From positions 3,968,001 through 4,032,000 of the forward strand of contig JAEVHH010000003.1 in assembly GCA_017607445.1 (NCBI GenBank): 64,000 bases of DNA. The letters run 5' to 3'. The notes below the pieces were generated by a model. The model was not told the origin of the DNA. It ran no database searches and was given only the letters and a program-made list of their open reading frames with translations. The stretch is from Histoplasma ohiense. Its lineage: Eukaryota > Ascomycota > Eurotiomycetes > Onygenales > Ajellomycetaceae. Below are positions 49,561-59,925 of this stretch, piece by piece; position 1 is the first letter of the stretch, and each line of letters begins with the position of its first letter. A program made the position numbers and the translations under genes.

Positions 49561-50170
49561 AGCACTTGCTTTATTTAATGTTGAGTGATGAGATTCAAGC
49601 CTTCCATCCCTGGCATGCGGAACCTGTGCTTCATATTCATGGATAAGATTGTATAAATTTGATTCTTACAATCTGTCAACTGTATGTGATATGTACATCA
49701 ATGAATTCAGGGATCATACTTCTGAAATCAATCAAGCCTCAAGATCAGATTGTATTCTACATTCAAAAGCATGCACACTCAGATGCAGCAAGACCATCTC
49801 TTGAAGTACAAGAGCATCTTTACTCTCACAGATGAGATAAGATAATGATTGTTTGAAAGCTTTACTTGTTTAGATTTCTCCATTCATTGTACATCAGACA
49901 ATTATTTTAGCATATAATCATCAATGTACTTTGTCAAAGCATCTGTGTTCAATAACACCTTCACTGTCACTTCTCTTTTCTGTCTCAGATATTCTCTATA
50001 CATCAGTGTATTCAGTTCTATAATATTCAGATGTTTGTCTGCTTTCTCTTCTGCACTCATTCTCTCATCTCTCTTCTGTTTAGCTCTTGTAGAATTCAGA
50101 GAGTCATCTAACACAGACAACTCATCTATTTTGAAGATCTTTAGTAGTCAATCAGTGAGTGTCTCTGATT
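49561..50170 (-). pseudogene. E protease region, decayed
   Basis: Between the gag zinc knuckle and RT. The 49902-50120 open stretch is charged and coiled. A retropepsin should lie at about 49600-49900, but the D-S/T-G triad could not be confirmed by eye. Several TGA and TAA codons. Confidence 0.45.
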
Positions 50171-51620
50171 CTGCTGATTTCTCTAGTTTTTTGACTTCTT
50201 CTTTTGAGAGTGATTATGGCAATCCCTTGTGTTATGATTCTGTTGACTGCAGTGAAAGCATGCTCTGTGTTTGTGATATCAGACTATTCACTCTGGTGAA
50301 TTCTTCTTGAAGAGGTTCAGAGCTCTTGTGATAGCATTGAGATCAATATCCATCATATCCAAGTGTTTTGATGGTGAAGTGGTGAGTGTAGACATGGGTC
50401 TTCTTGCATTCATCTGCACCCCCACTGCTTGCTTTTGCAGCTTGCTCATTTGTTCTCTCAAGAGCAGTGTTTCATACATTTCCTCCACTGTCTGTGGCTG
50501 TGGGTTAAGACACTTCCACTCAGCATATAGGTCAGTATCTAAGCCATGTACAAAGATTTGTAGACAGAAAGGTGTCAGAAGCTCTTGATTCATCACAAGA
50601 TAATGCAAGCTGAAATGAATGTAGTACAAAGCAAAGTCTCCTTCTTGCTTGCATTCTACAAAGCATTCATAACATTTGTCTTTGGCATTCAATTCCTCAA
50701 AGTTATGCAGAATCCATCTTGTGAAATCATCCCACTTTCATGATAATCCATACTTGTCAGACACTTCCACATTCAACTTTTCAGCTGTCATTCAAAGAGA
50801 TCTAGCTTTTCTCTTGAGAATAGATACTGTGTGCAAGATCTGCTGTAATTCAATGAGTTGTCATTCTGTGAGCTTGCACTTCATGTGATAGTGTGAATGC
50901 ATCTGACCCAACCAGTTGAGAGTGGCATCATTCTTACACTCACCATCAAAACATGGTGGATTAGATAGATTGCCTGACTTGATATATTCTGTGATGATTG
51001 ACATATTCTCAGGGAACATCATTCGTGCTGTGTACACTGGGTCAGAGTCATTAGATGGGGTGTTGATGTTCAAAAAGTTGATTAAACTACACAGTGGAAT
51101 CTCAAGCATTGCTGAATGTTCAGTCTTGAGACATACACACTTCAGTTCTCAGTGCAGATCAGTCATCTGAGCATCTCACTTGTTTCTGATGCTTGTGAGA
51201 CTATCTGCAAAGCTCACAGCATCTGCTGCTTGTTGCTGAGCAGCTTCCACATGCTGATGTTCCTTCTGCATCTTGAGCTCTGTTTGGTAAAGATTATGCA
51301 TTGCCAATATCTTCTTCAACAAGGTGTTGCAGATGAGAAGCTTGTTGTTCTCAGATGCAAGAGCTGCCACTCTATGTACTGCTTCTCATAGATCTTCAAG
51401 AACCAGTTGCATTTCATTCAGTTCAGGTACAAGAGATGGGTGTTGGTTGAAGATGTCCATGATGATTATCATCAGTCATACACTTTTCTCTATGTCTTAA
51501 GAATATTGTTTGTAGTTGATTTCTTGTTGGTATCTTCTTGATCATACAACTGACTGACTCCTTCTTAAGCTTGTGAGTAGAGTGATTCTTTGAATCATTG
51601 TCCATCTCTACACCACCTTC
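50171..51620 (-). pseudogene. E gag with zinc knuckle, lightly decayed
   Basis: The N-terminal part (51423-51605) is basic. A coiled Gln/Ala-rich part (51176-51370) follows, then the capsid start (50861-51109) and a 134-codon block (50288-50692) typical of retrotransposon gag. A CX2CX4HX4C knuckle (CFHCSQQNHNTRDC) lies at about 50220-50265. Stops between blocks are mostly TGA. It would form the RNA-packaging particle. Confidence 0.8.
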
Positions 51621-51830
51621 CTACACCCTCAGCTTGCCTCACATATGGCGGTGAGTCGTCTGCTACCAATTTTGCAATTGGAAGCATTTCAACTTCACCA
51701 CTCATTCATACAATTGAGCTCTAGAGTGTAGAGATGACCACACTGACATGATAACTACAACTTGTGTTGTAGGTGGAATTATCACACCCCCAGAAGTGTA
51801 TACTCCCTTCAGTTTAGACATGCTATCAGA
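51621..51830 (-). other. E leader with two primer-binding-site candidates
   Basis: No gene. Directly after the 5' LTR the minus strand reads TCTGATAGCATGTC. About 145 bases further, at about 51654-51672, it reads TTGGTAGCAGACGACTC, closer to a tRNA-complementary site. The spacing of the first fits the usual position; the sequence of the second fits better. Confidence 0.4.
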
Positions 51831-51976
51831 TGTAGTTCAAAGATTGCTTGAGCTGTTCAAAGCTTCTAAGCTTTGCAGCTCTTCTTATACGAAATAACTA
51901 GTGCAGTAGCATACACCATCCTTAGTAATAGGGGGTGGCGTACGCCACGGAAGAATAATAAGCCGAAATTACCACA
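51831..51976 (-). repeat. E 5' LTR (146 bp), CpG-preserved copy
   Basis: Holds a perfect 14-bp palindrome, GTGGCGTACGCCAC, at about 51936-51949. The partner reads GTGGTGTACACCAT. All six differences are decay in the partner. Confidence 0.95.
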
Positions 51977-51980
51977 CTGA

Positions 51981-52057
51981 GAATCTGTGTCTGTCTTGAA
52001 GAACACTGCTGCTCTCAACATCTACAAATCCTCACTCACTTCAGTAGAGAGGGATAA
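51981..52057 (+). pseudogene. D1 chromodomain end and polypurine tract
   Basis: The last codons of D1 pol after the E insertion, matching D2 29127-29215 in reverse. AGTAGAGAGGGATAA (52043-52057) is the polypurine tract touching the LTR. Confidence 0.82.
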
Positions 52058-52591
52058 TGTGATGAATTAGTACTTATTAGTAATTAACTTACACAATCAA
52101 TTCTTCTTCTGCACTCACTCATTTCTGACTGTTGTGATTTTATATAACTCTTGATATTCTTCTGCTCTGTGCTCTGCACTTGTGTAGTTTCTAATGATTC
52201 TTCTGTATAGCTCTTAACATTCTTCCACTCTGTGCTCTGCACTCATATAGTCTCTAACAATTCTTTTATATAGCTTCTTACATTCTTCTGCTCTGTGTTT
52301 CATACTTATATAGTCTCTAACAATTCTTCTGCATAGCTCTCAATGATTTCTTCATCTCACATTCCACACTCATATAGCTTCTAACAATTCTTATGTGTAT
52401 CTCTTAATGTTCTTCCACTTCACACTTCACTGTGGAGCAGCTTCTGATATTCTTCCACTTTGAACTTTTCTCTATAAGAATTCTCTTCATACAATCTTTT
52501 CTTCTGATTTCTTTTCTCTTTCTTTTCTTAATCAATTCATAATCTGTAATTAGAATAGTATCAAATCATTAATTGAAGTACGTCTGTTACA
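52058..52591 (+). repeat. D1 3' LTR (534 bp)
   Basis: TGTGATGAATTAG...CGTCTGTTACA. The same length as 25050-25583, with four 63-bp units. Confidence 0.94.
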
Positions 52592-52596
52592 TTCTA

Positions 52597-52646
52597 TCAT
52601 CATATAGCTATTTTCTAATATAGATATCTCTGTTGCATTTATTACA
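52597..52646 (-). repeat. A4 3' LTR, second part
   Basis: The last 50 bp of the A LTR (to ATTTATTACA), following the right D1 target-site copy at 52592-52596. With 24829-25049 it gives 271 bp. Confidence 0.93.
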
Positions 52647-52783
52647 ATTATCTCCCTTCTTCAAAGACCTGGTTCTCAGAGTTTCTTACTGTGATATATG
52701 AAGTTTGTAATATGTGCTGTGTGGTTGATATTGTATAAAGTTTGCAGAATTGAGCTGAATTAATTGTTGAGATTAATTTCAAA

Positions 52784-53029
52784 ATGTTGCTGTTTCAGAA
52801 GAATGTTTTTTCATCTCTGATGTCATTGCAGTTCAATCATGATTTAGACACAACTTCTGAACCTCTTTTCTTTGACTTTTACATTCAAAAATCATATTCT
52901 AACAAAATCATCACCACTGTCACCATCAATGATTTTTTATTTAAAAAGAATATATCAATTTATCAAACAAAGTACACTGTATTCTTCTATGTGATTTTTA
53001 TTGTGAAATTTGAAGTTTTGATTGCATGA
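52784..53029 (+). pseudogene. Conserved leader ORF upstream of the A4 antisense gene
   Basis: 82 codons matching 17706-18089 in A1 and 36570-36833 in A3; a TGA ends it early. A hydrophobic continuation remains recognisable to about 53120. Conservation in three A copies suggests a real exon or small gene. Confidence 0.42.
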
Positions 53030-53189
53030 TTGTGTTTTTCATTTTGAGTTGAGTTTTGTGTTGTTGCAATCTTTTTGATCAATATTGCAATATTGATTTC
53101 AATCTTCAACATCTGTTTTTCTTTTTTGTTGCTTTTGTTTCTTCTTCTTCTTTGAACAAGGTCTTGATATTGATTAAAGTTATGATAGA

Positions 53190-54340
53190 ATGTCAGAACC
53201 AGCTGTTTCTGTTGCTGATTCAGAGTCTATGAAGAGTGATATACTATCTGCCATTGAGAGCATTTGCTTGGATTGTCTGGAGAGATTGCAGAACCCCTCA
53301 GTATACTTTTGCTTTGTAAACAATAAACAGACATACTGTCATATCTGCTATATATCAAATAGAAGTTGTGCTGCTGTAAGTTTTCTTAAACTGAGATTGT
53401 TATGAATACTAACAGATTATAGATGTCTGAGTGCTTTCATGAAACTGATTAATCTTTGATTGATGAATTTCACAAGATGCTGCTCTCTGACAAAGTTCTG
53501 AATGAGAGATTTGTCACATATCAAACTGCTGTTGTGAGATTTGTACTTGATATACAGATCTACAAGAATGTAGATGAGGTTCTAGAATTCTATATGAACT
53601 CTGATAATCTGTTATCACAGCAGAGTGTGGCATTCAATTATAGCAGCATTTCAGAAAGCATATTTTTACATTCTGCTATTACATTGATATCATTCTTACT
53701 GAGCCAAGATCTTGGTATGTTATTTGAGTTGACTGATAATGTAGATGAAAATGAGAAAGCAGACAGTTTCATTGAAGTGTTAGAAAGAAACACAGCAGTA
53801 TATTGCTGTTATTGTATTCAACATTTGACAACATCCCCTCACCATCATTGTGAGTCTGCTGAGAATTGATATAAAAAATGCAAGTACTGCTCAGTGATGA
53901 AGCACATCTGCATTCTGATAAGTTATTATTCAAAACAGATGTTTTTATAGTATATAATATTAACTTTCTATTAGATGTGAGTGAATGTTGTTGAATTGAC
54001 TCAGATGATTATCAATACTGCTGAGAATCTAATTGTTGTTGATGTGAATGTTTTGAATATTAATATTTTGCAGAGTGCTGTGACTGCAGTGATTAAATTC
54101 TTTGCTGTGAAGATCTGAGAGATTCAACAAGACAGTTCTTCTAAGACTTCAGCTGAAACAGTGATTGATGAGATTCTGATGATTACATCATCAATCACAG
54201 CTCTCAAGTCATTGTTGAAATGTTGTGCTTCATCAGTTGAGAAAATTCAGAATAATAAGCAGATTTGTTTTGATGACAATTTCTTGAATGACACTGATCA
54301 AGCTGAGACAGATCTGTTTTTTAATCTCTGAATGAAATAA
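53190..54340 (+). pseudogene. Antisense six-cysteine gene of A4, three exons
   Basis: Exons 53190-53375, 53423-53917 and 53975-54340 again measure 186, 495 and 366 nt. The first intron (53376-53422) has a GTAAGT donor and a textbook TACTAAC branch site at 53406-53412, then TTATAG. The second donor reads ATAAGT. Exon 1 is open and carries the six cysteines at 53265-53369. Exon 2 has TAA at its tenth codon and then 138 open codons; exon 3 has several TGA. It converges on A4 pol. Confidence 0.72.
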
Positions 54341-54369
54341 ATATATTCAGCAGTTATTGTCATCTTCTT

Positions 54370-57300
54370 TGTTTTCATTTACTAACTGACTTCTGATAGA
54401 TTTTATTAAACTGTTTCAAGTACTTCTGACTGTTCATCAAGTTTTCCTCAGATTCTCAAGAATTATCTGCATCTGTACAATCTTTTCATTTGACAAGATA
54501 TTGTGTTTGACTGCAGTACTGATGCTTATCTAATATAGTTTCAACTTTTCATTTCTCTTGCACATCTATAATTATCAGTTCTGCTTGCAGAATTTGTCTG
54601 TTGCACATATGATATGATTTGAGAAGAGAAACATGAAATATAGAATGAATTTCTTTATATTACAGTATGAGTTTCAGTTTGTACATCTGTGTACCACAGA
54701 TGTCAATTATTTGAAAGAGACTCAAAAATCAATGATTTAGTTTGAATGAGAATTGCAAGATGAATATATTTTTTACACACAGCATTACTCAGTTCTCTAT
54801 CTTAAAACTTTTTGATATATGATGCTGATTGTAATACTTTTTCTCAGCTGCTTTGACAGCTTTCAAACATTCTCAGATCTTGTTCTCTGCTTGCTTCATC
54901 TGTTCTACTTGTTTCATCATCAATTTTGATGCACTCATGCTTGGAAGTTTCATGTCTATGCAAAGTTCAGTTGATCAGCTGATCATTGCTTCAGATGATG
55001 TTATTTTTATCAATGTATGAAAGATGTTGTTATATACTCATTGTGCTAGAAGAATCCATTCTATTCAATTATCTTGCTGATAGCTGCAATATGTGCAAAG
55101 ATAATATTCAATCACCTGGTTCAATTGTTCTGTCTGACTGTTGATTTGCAGATGGAATGCTGTTGATAATTTTTGTTGAATATGGAGTAGATAATATAAT
55201 ATTGATCAAAACTTGCTATTTATTAATGAATCTCAGTCACTAATAATATTCACAGATAGATCAAAATTCTTCACAACTCTTCATACAATAATGTTCATAA
55301 GTTCTTCTGCATCTAGCTCTGAAGATGTGGACACAATTATGACTCATTTAATGAATAAATCAATAAATATGACAATAGTATTATAGATTTGACTTCTTTT
55401 TTTATTATCTGACAGATCTTCAATAAAGTTCATGCTAATTGTATGTCATTTTTTATCTGACACTGAATGTGATTGTAGCAATCTGTATGACTTGTGCTGT
55501 GGTATTTTGATGTGTTGATAAACATTGCAAGTTCTCACATATTCTGCAATTTCATCACTCATACCATGTCACAAATACTTGCATTTGATTGCTTTGATGA
55601 TTTTGTCATGTTCAAAATGGTCACTTTGAAGATTATTGTGATTCATTTTCATTATTTCATATCTTATGATCTTGTCTTATGATATGTAGACTTTATCATC
55701 TTTTCTGAGCAGATCATTTTTATCTACTGCTCAGATTGAATAATTATCTATACTAGTGTCACTTATCTCTAGTTTTCTATAAAGTTCAGATGTGTCAGCA
55801 TCTCTATTCTGAATCTGCAGTAAGAGTTCAATGATAGATTCAGCTATCTCTTTACAATAAACTGTCTCAGACTCAAATATCTTGACAGCTAGAATTTATA
55901 GCATCAGAATCTCTAGATTTAACTCTGTAACATCTGTAATCTCATTCTCATCTGCAGATATATTCTTTATTCTGCAGAGATTGTTGTCATTGATGACTAC
56001 AAATCTCTTCATTCAACAATTTTTATTAACTTACAGATCTTTTTGCATTATCTTGACACATTGATCTAATTTTGTGTTTTCTTTTATCTTTAGTGATTTA
56101 AAGATCCTCTTACACAGCTTCTCTTGCAGAGTAGAGAGCTCTGTCAAGAGAGCTGTGTGTTTTACAAAATCTGAGCAACAACTTGATACATCTGTGAGAT
56201 TATTTTTCTCAGAACAGTGCTCTATTTCAAAATTGAATGCTGAGAGCATTTCCATTCAGTAAATCTGACACTCATTTGCCCCGGTGGCCGAATGGGTAAT
56301 GCGGCCACCAGGTAGCGCCTTGGCGTGGGGACCCAGGGTGTGTGGGTTTGAAACCCACAGGGGACAACATTACATCTGAAGCCAACTTCTCAGCTTCTAA
56401 AATAATGAGATATGAACTTGTCAAGTAGATATCTTCAGATGAACCTACTATCTGATTTAGCTTATTGTTTCTGGGCTGGAAACCTGTATTGTATGTATCA
56501 ATTCTGTCTTTCATTAATTTTTCTATGTTCTTGTTATTCTTGGTGCTGTTCAACACTAAGCATTCCTCCGGTATAACCAACTCTTGCCTGTATTTAACAT
56601 CACACAAGGACTCGTCATAAGCGCTGCTTGCATATGAGTATAATGGAAGAATAATAATAATAATAACTGATACTCATTTAGCTGCTTTGTTGTCATGAAG
56701 TGCTGAAGATTGACATGATCAGATAAAACAGTTATTGAGTGCCTGCTATCATATAAATAGTGACATCATTGTCTGAAAGCTTCTACAATCAGTAATATTT
56801 CTAGATCATATATTTGATAACATCTTTCTATTTCTGTGAGCTTTCTAGATCAAAATGCAATTGAGTGTCAGTGATCATCATTCATTAATTGTGATATTAC
56901 TGCAGTGATTGCAACATCAGATTCATCTGTTTCTATACAGAGTTTTTGCTGTGAATCAAAGTGAATCAACAATGATGCTTTTGTAAAGCATTCTTTTAAC
57001 TGCAAAATTGCATGCTTGCAGTTTTTGTCTAACTGAACAGATGTGTTATTCTTCCCCCTTTTCATTTTGTAATCTTTTAACAATTCAGTCAGAGATGCCA
57101 TTATTATTGAGAACTTGTATATGAATTGATGATAGAAATTGATGAATTCTAGAAATATTTGTAATTCATTTATAGTTCACAGTTCTAATCAATCTAGAAT
57201 TGTGTTGATGCAGCATTTCTCAACAGTAATGCTCTGTGTGATAATCACAAAACTCAAAAATCCAATTTCTGTTGCATGAAATGTACACTTACTAAGTTTG

Positions 57301-58440
57301 ACATATAGTCTCCAACATCTTAACTGTTCCAGTATGCTCTTAACATGAACAATATGCTCATCAAGTGTGTTTGAATAGATTATGATATTGTCAAGATAAG
57401 CCACACAATATACATCTAAAAAGTCACTGAGGGCTTTGTTGATATAAGATTGAAAGATCACAGAGACATTGATTAGCTCAAAAGATAAGACTAGATATTT
57501 AAAGTGTTCATATCATGTTCAAAATGCTGTTTTTCATTCATTCTCTGCTTGTATGTGAATTCTATAATACACATCTCTAAGATTCAGCTGTGTATATATT
57601 TTGACATCTGCTAATCTATCAAATATTTCACTTATTAAGAGCAGTGGGTATTGATTCTTGACTGTTATTTCATTCAATCCTTGATAATTCACACAAAGAC
57701 ACAGGGTTCCATCTTTCTTCAGTGTGAATAACACTGATGCACTGACTGAGCTCTTGGATGAATGTATTCAATTCTTTTCTAATATTTTTTCAATGTATTC
57801 TCAGAGGACAGAGAGTTCTTGAGGTGATAAGTTATATATCAGTTGATATGAGGGTTTCTTGCCAGATTTGAGATCTATGACATGATTGTGAGATGCATAT
57901 TTCACATCAGATATGTCTTCTTGAAATACATCAAGATAATCTTTATAATCATCTGAGATATTTGACTCAGTTGCTGCACTTGCAGCTTGTAATGATAGAC
58001 AGTGAATATAATATTACCATTATCAATTAGTATTGCAAATTCTTTAGCAGTATTCAGATGTATGTGATTAATATTTAATGCTTTTCTATAGATTCAGCAT
58101 CTTCACATCCAGTTGATATCAGAGTTCACAGCTTCCAATCATGGTATACTCAAAATTATGTCATATCCACTAATGTCAGCCTCTTTGAAATGGTGGAATT
58201 CTTCTCAGAGAACATGTTCATCATTGATAATCTTTATTACAGCTCTTCATTGTTTATATGATTTAATCTTATGATTATCAACTGCTTCCACTACTTTTGA
58301 TTTATCTTCTGTCTTTGAGAAATATTTTGATGCTCAGATGTGGGACATAAAGTTCACATCTATGCCAGAATCCACTAGCATCCATGCCATTGACCATTCC
58401 ACTTCAGTCAGCATTCATGTATTCATCATCAATAATCATT
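54370..58440 (-). pseudogene. A4 pol with chromodomain, decayed and split by a SINE
   Basis: Collinear with A3 pol. Chromodomain near 54400-54560, integrase about 55090-55640, pre-integrase linker 56031-56255, RNase H from about 56870, RT 57189-57734 with YLDN near 57385-57400. The SINE (56278-56666) sits between RNase H and the linker. Stops mostly TGA. Confidence 0.86.
56278..56666 (+). mobile_element. tRNA-derived SINE (389 bp)
   Basis: The head (about 56278-56366) looks like a tRNA. It has an A box, TGGCCGAATGGG, at about 56286-56297. A D-arm has GGCC/GGCC pairing, and a B box lies in a T-arm that pairs perfectly (GTGGG-TTTGAAA-CCCAC, about 56342-56358). An unrelated body follows, and the 3' end is a tail of ATA/AAT triplets (56650-56666). 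It is flanked by a 13-bp target site, CTGACACTCATTT (56265-56277) and CTGATACTCATTT (56667-56679). The A3 sequence at the same place (40039-40075) lacks it. It keeps about eight CpG, so it is younger than its host. It needs a LINE partner for mobility; none is in the window. The 111-codon frame on the minus strand here is a by-product. Confidence 0.88.
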
Positions 58441-58499
58441 TATCTCACAATTTAGTTGTTCATATTCTCAATGCAGCAGCTGCTTCTACAATTGGAATT

Positions 58500-59570
58500 G
58501 CTGATTTTTTACTTATTGAATTTGATTATGTTTTTCAGAGTGTAACATTCAACAATCATTTGTAATATGACTCTTCTTATGACAGTGAGAATACTTCTTC
58601 ATTCAGTTATATTTATCTTTCTTGATTTGTTCAGTTGAATCTGTTTATTCCTCTTGTTTCCTCTTGTTCTGATGATTGCTAGATTTATCAGAACAACACT
58701 GATTCTCTATGAATATTGCAGATCTTTCTTTGTAAATAGTATACTGTCACTTTGATATATTTTTCTTGAGAGTCTGTAGAGTTCAAAGCAACTCTTTGTA
58801 GTTCTGAAGCTCTTGATTTTAATGGTTGAGTTCTGTGTGTAATATCTTCAATGTCTTACTATACAAGTTATCCATTCTTTGTTCTTCACTATATGGGGGT
58901 AAGTAGTATTCTCAGTTTTTGAGATATTTAGAGAAATTATATATCAATTGCTATTCTTGTTGCTTTGTATCTTGAAACTTTTGACTCACCAATTGATGCT
59001 GATTCTGTGGATCATTAATTTGCATCTCTAAATGTGATAGCATATTGTCAAAAGTCAACAGTGTTGCTCCTCCATGTCTCTTATACAATGATACAAAATT
59101 CAATCATTTCTGCTTAATGTGAATGTCAAGGTAGAGTTTAGCATCATTTATCTTGTATTTCTTCTTTCAATAATACTGATGATGATGTGTAAAGAGAGTC
59201 AATATGTGATCTTTATAGTTCTTGAATTCTAACATATTTTTTCCTCAATAATAGTTCTTAATCTCTAATCTCAGTAGTGTTTTATTATCATTGTCTGTAT
59301 TGTTCACAGATCAATTTTGCAGCAGTTCTGTGGTGATATTCTGAGTTAATTGAGACTTGATGAAAGTATCTCCTCAAATCTGTGCTTTCAACTTATTGAG
59401 CTGCTGTTGTGCATGCAGAATAGCTAATTGCTGCTCTCATTCACAGATTTGATCATTCAACTGTTGCAAACACACATTGTGATCATCAGAGATGGTAGAG
59501 GATTCAGATTGATTTTCAAGAAATCTTGTGTGTGTTGAGATCATCTTGCATGTTTTAACTAATATTGTGT
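58500..59570 (-). pseudogene. A4 gag, decayed
   Basis: Matches A1 gag. The Gln-rich coiled start is at about 59380-59480, the capsid-like part about 58900-59300, and the CCHC zone near 58555-58600. Many TGA and TAA codons, and no long open stretch left. Confidence 0.76.
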
Positions 59571-59649
59571 GTTTTAACTAATGTTGTGTGCTTTATTGTA
59601 GGTGTGTGTAACAACAGACCACTCAAATAGAGTTATGAGTGATTAGAAT

Positions 59650-59920
59650 TGTAAGAGATGATTGTAGATATAATTATGAGAGTAGTGTGAAGTACATATA
59701 TAGAATGTTAAGAAGATAGCAATCTCTATTATTCAAAGCTAATCACTGATCTTCTAATATCTACAGATATCAGTGAGCATTATATAGATGATCACCACAC
59801 ACTACAGCCATCTATAATGCTGTGTGCTATATCTCTTCTCATTAATTCTGGCATGTTCTGTGTTCTTCTATCGTCACATAGCTATTTCCTAATATAGATA
59901 TCTCCGTTGCGTCTATTACA
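59650..59920 (-). repeat. A4 5' LTR (271 bp)
   Basis: TGTAAGAGATGATTG...GCGTCTATTACA. Followed by the right target site ATTGA and then C2 sequence. Confidence 0.94.
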
Positions 59921-59925
59921 ATTGA

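Larger units (their letters stand above)
43902..51976 (-). mobile_element. Element E, LTR retrotransposon with 146-bp LTRs (8075 bp)
   Basis: LTRs lie at 43902-44047 and 51831-51976. The target-site duplication is 4 bp, CTGA (43898-43901 and 51977-51980), against 5 bp for the others. The D1 chromodomain reads straight across. The minus strand carries gag and pol (order protease, RT, RNase H, integrase). The plus strand carries an antisense gene at 44510-45994. A polypurine tract abuts the 3' LTR. It is the least decayed LTR element here, with the longest open stretches and more CpG. Confidence 0.95.
25050..52591 (+). mobile_element. Element D1, family D LTR retrotransposon hosting D2, A3 and E
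   Basis: Plus-strand copy with 534-bp LTRs at 25050-25583 and 52058-52591. The target site TTCTA is at 25045-25049 and 52592-52596, inside the A4 LTR. Its coding pieces are 25988-28529, 34739-36161, 43311-43901 and 51981-52042. Removing D2, A3 and E with their duplications leaves 6105 bp. Unlike A, C and E, no gene lies between chromodomain and 3' LTR. Confidence 0.95.
24829..59920 (-). mobile_element. Element A4, family A LTR retrotransposon hosting D1 and a SINE
   Basis: Minus-strand copy. The 5' LTR is at 59650-59920. The 3' LTR is split by D1 into 24829-25049 and 52597-52646, which together make 271 bp. The flanking target sites read AGTGA (24824-24828) and ATTGA (59921-59925), one mismatch, and C2 continues across. 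Removing D1 and the SINE leaves about 7143 bp, the length of A3. It carries gag, pol with chromodomain, and the antisense gene. Confidence 0.92.

Noticed and set aside
56272..56607. 111-codon minus-strand ORF over the SINE
   Set aside because: It reads antisense through a tRNA-derived head and a non-coding body, with no similarity to a known protein.
56650..56666. Link between the SINE tail and the E LTR, which share GGAAGAATAATAA
   Set aside because: A 13-base AT-rich match next to a triplet repeat is easily chance, and the surrounding sequences do not match.
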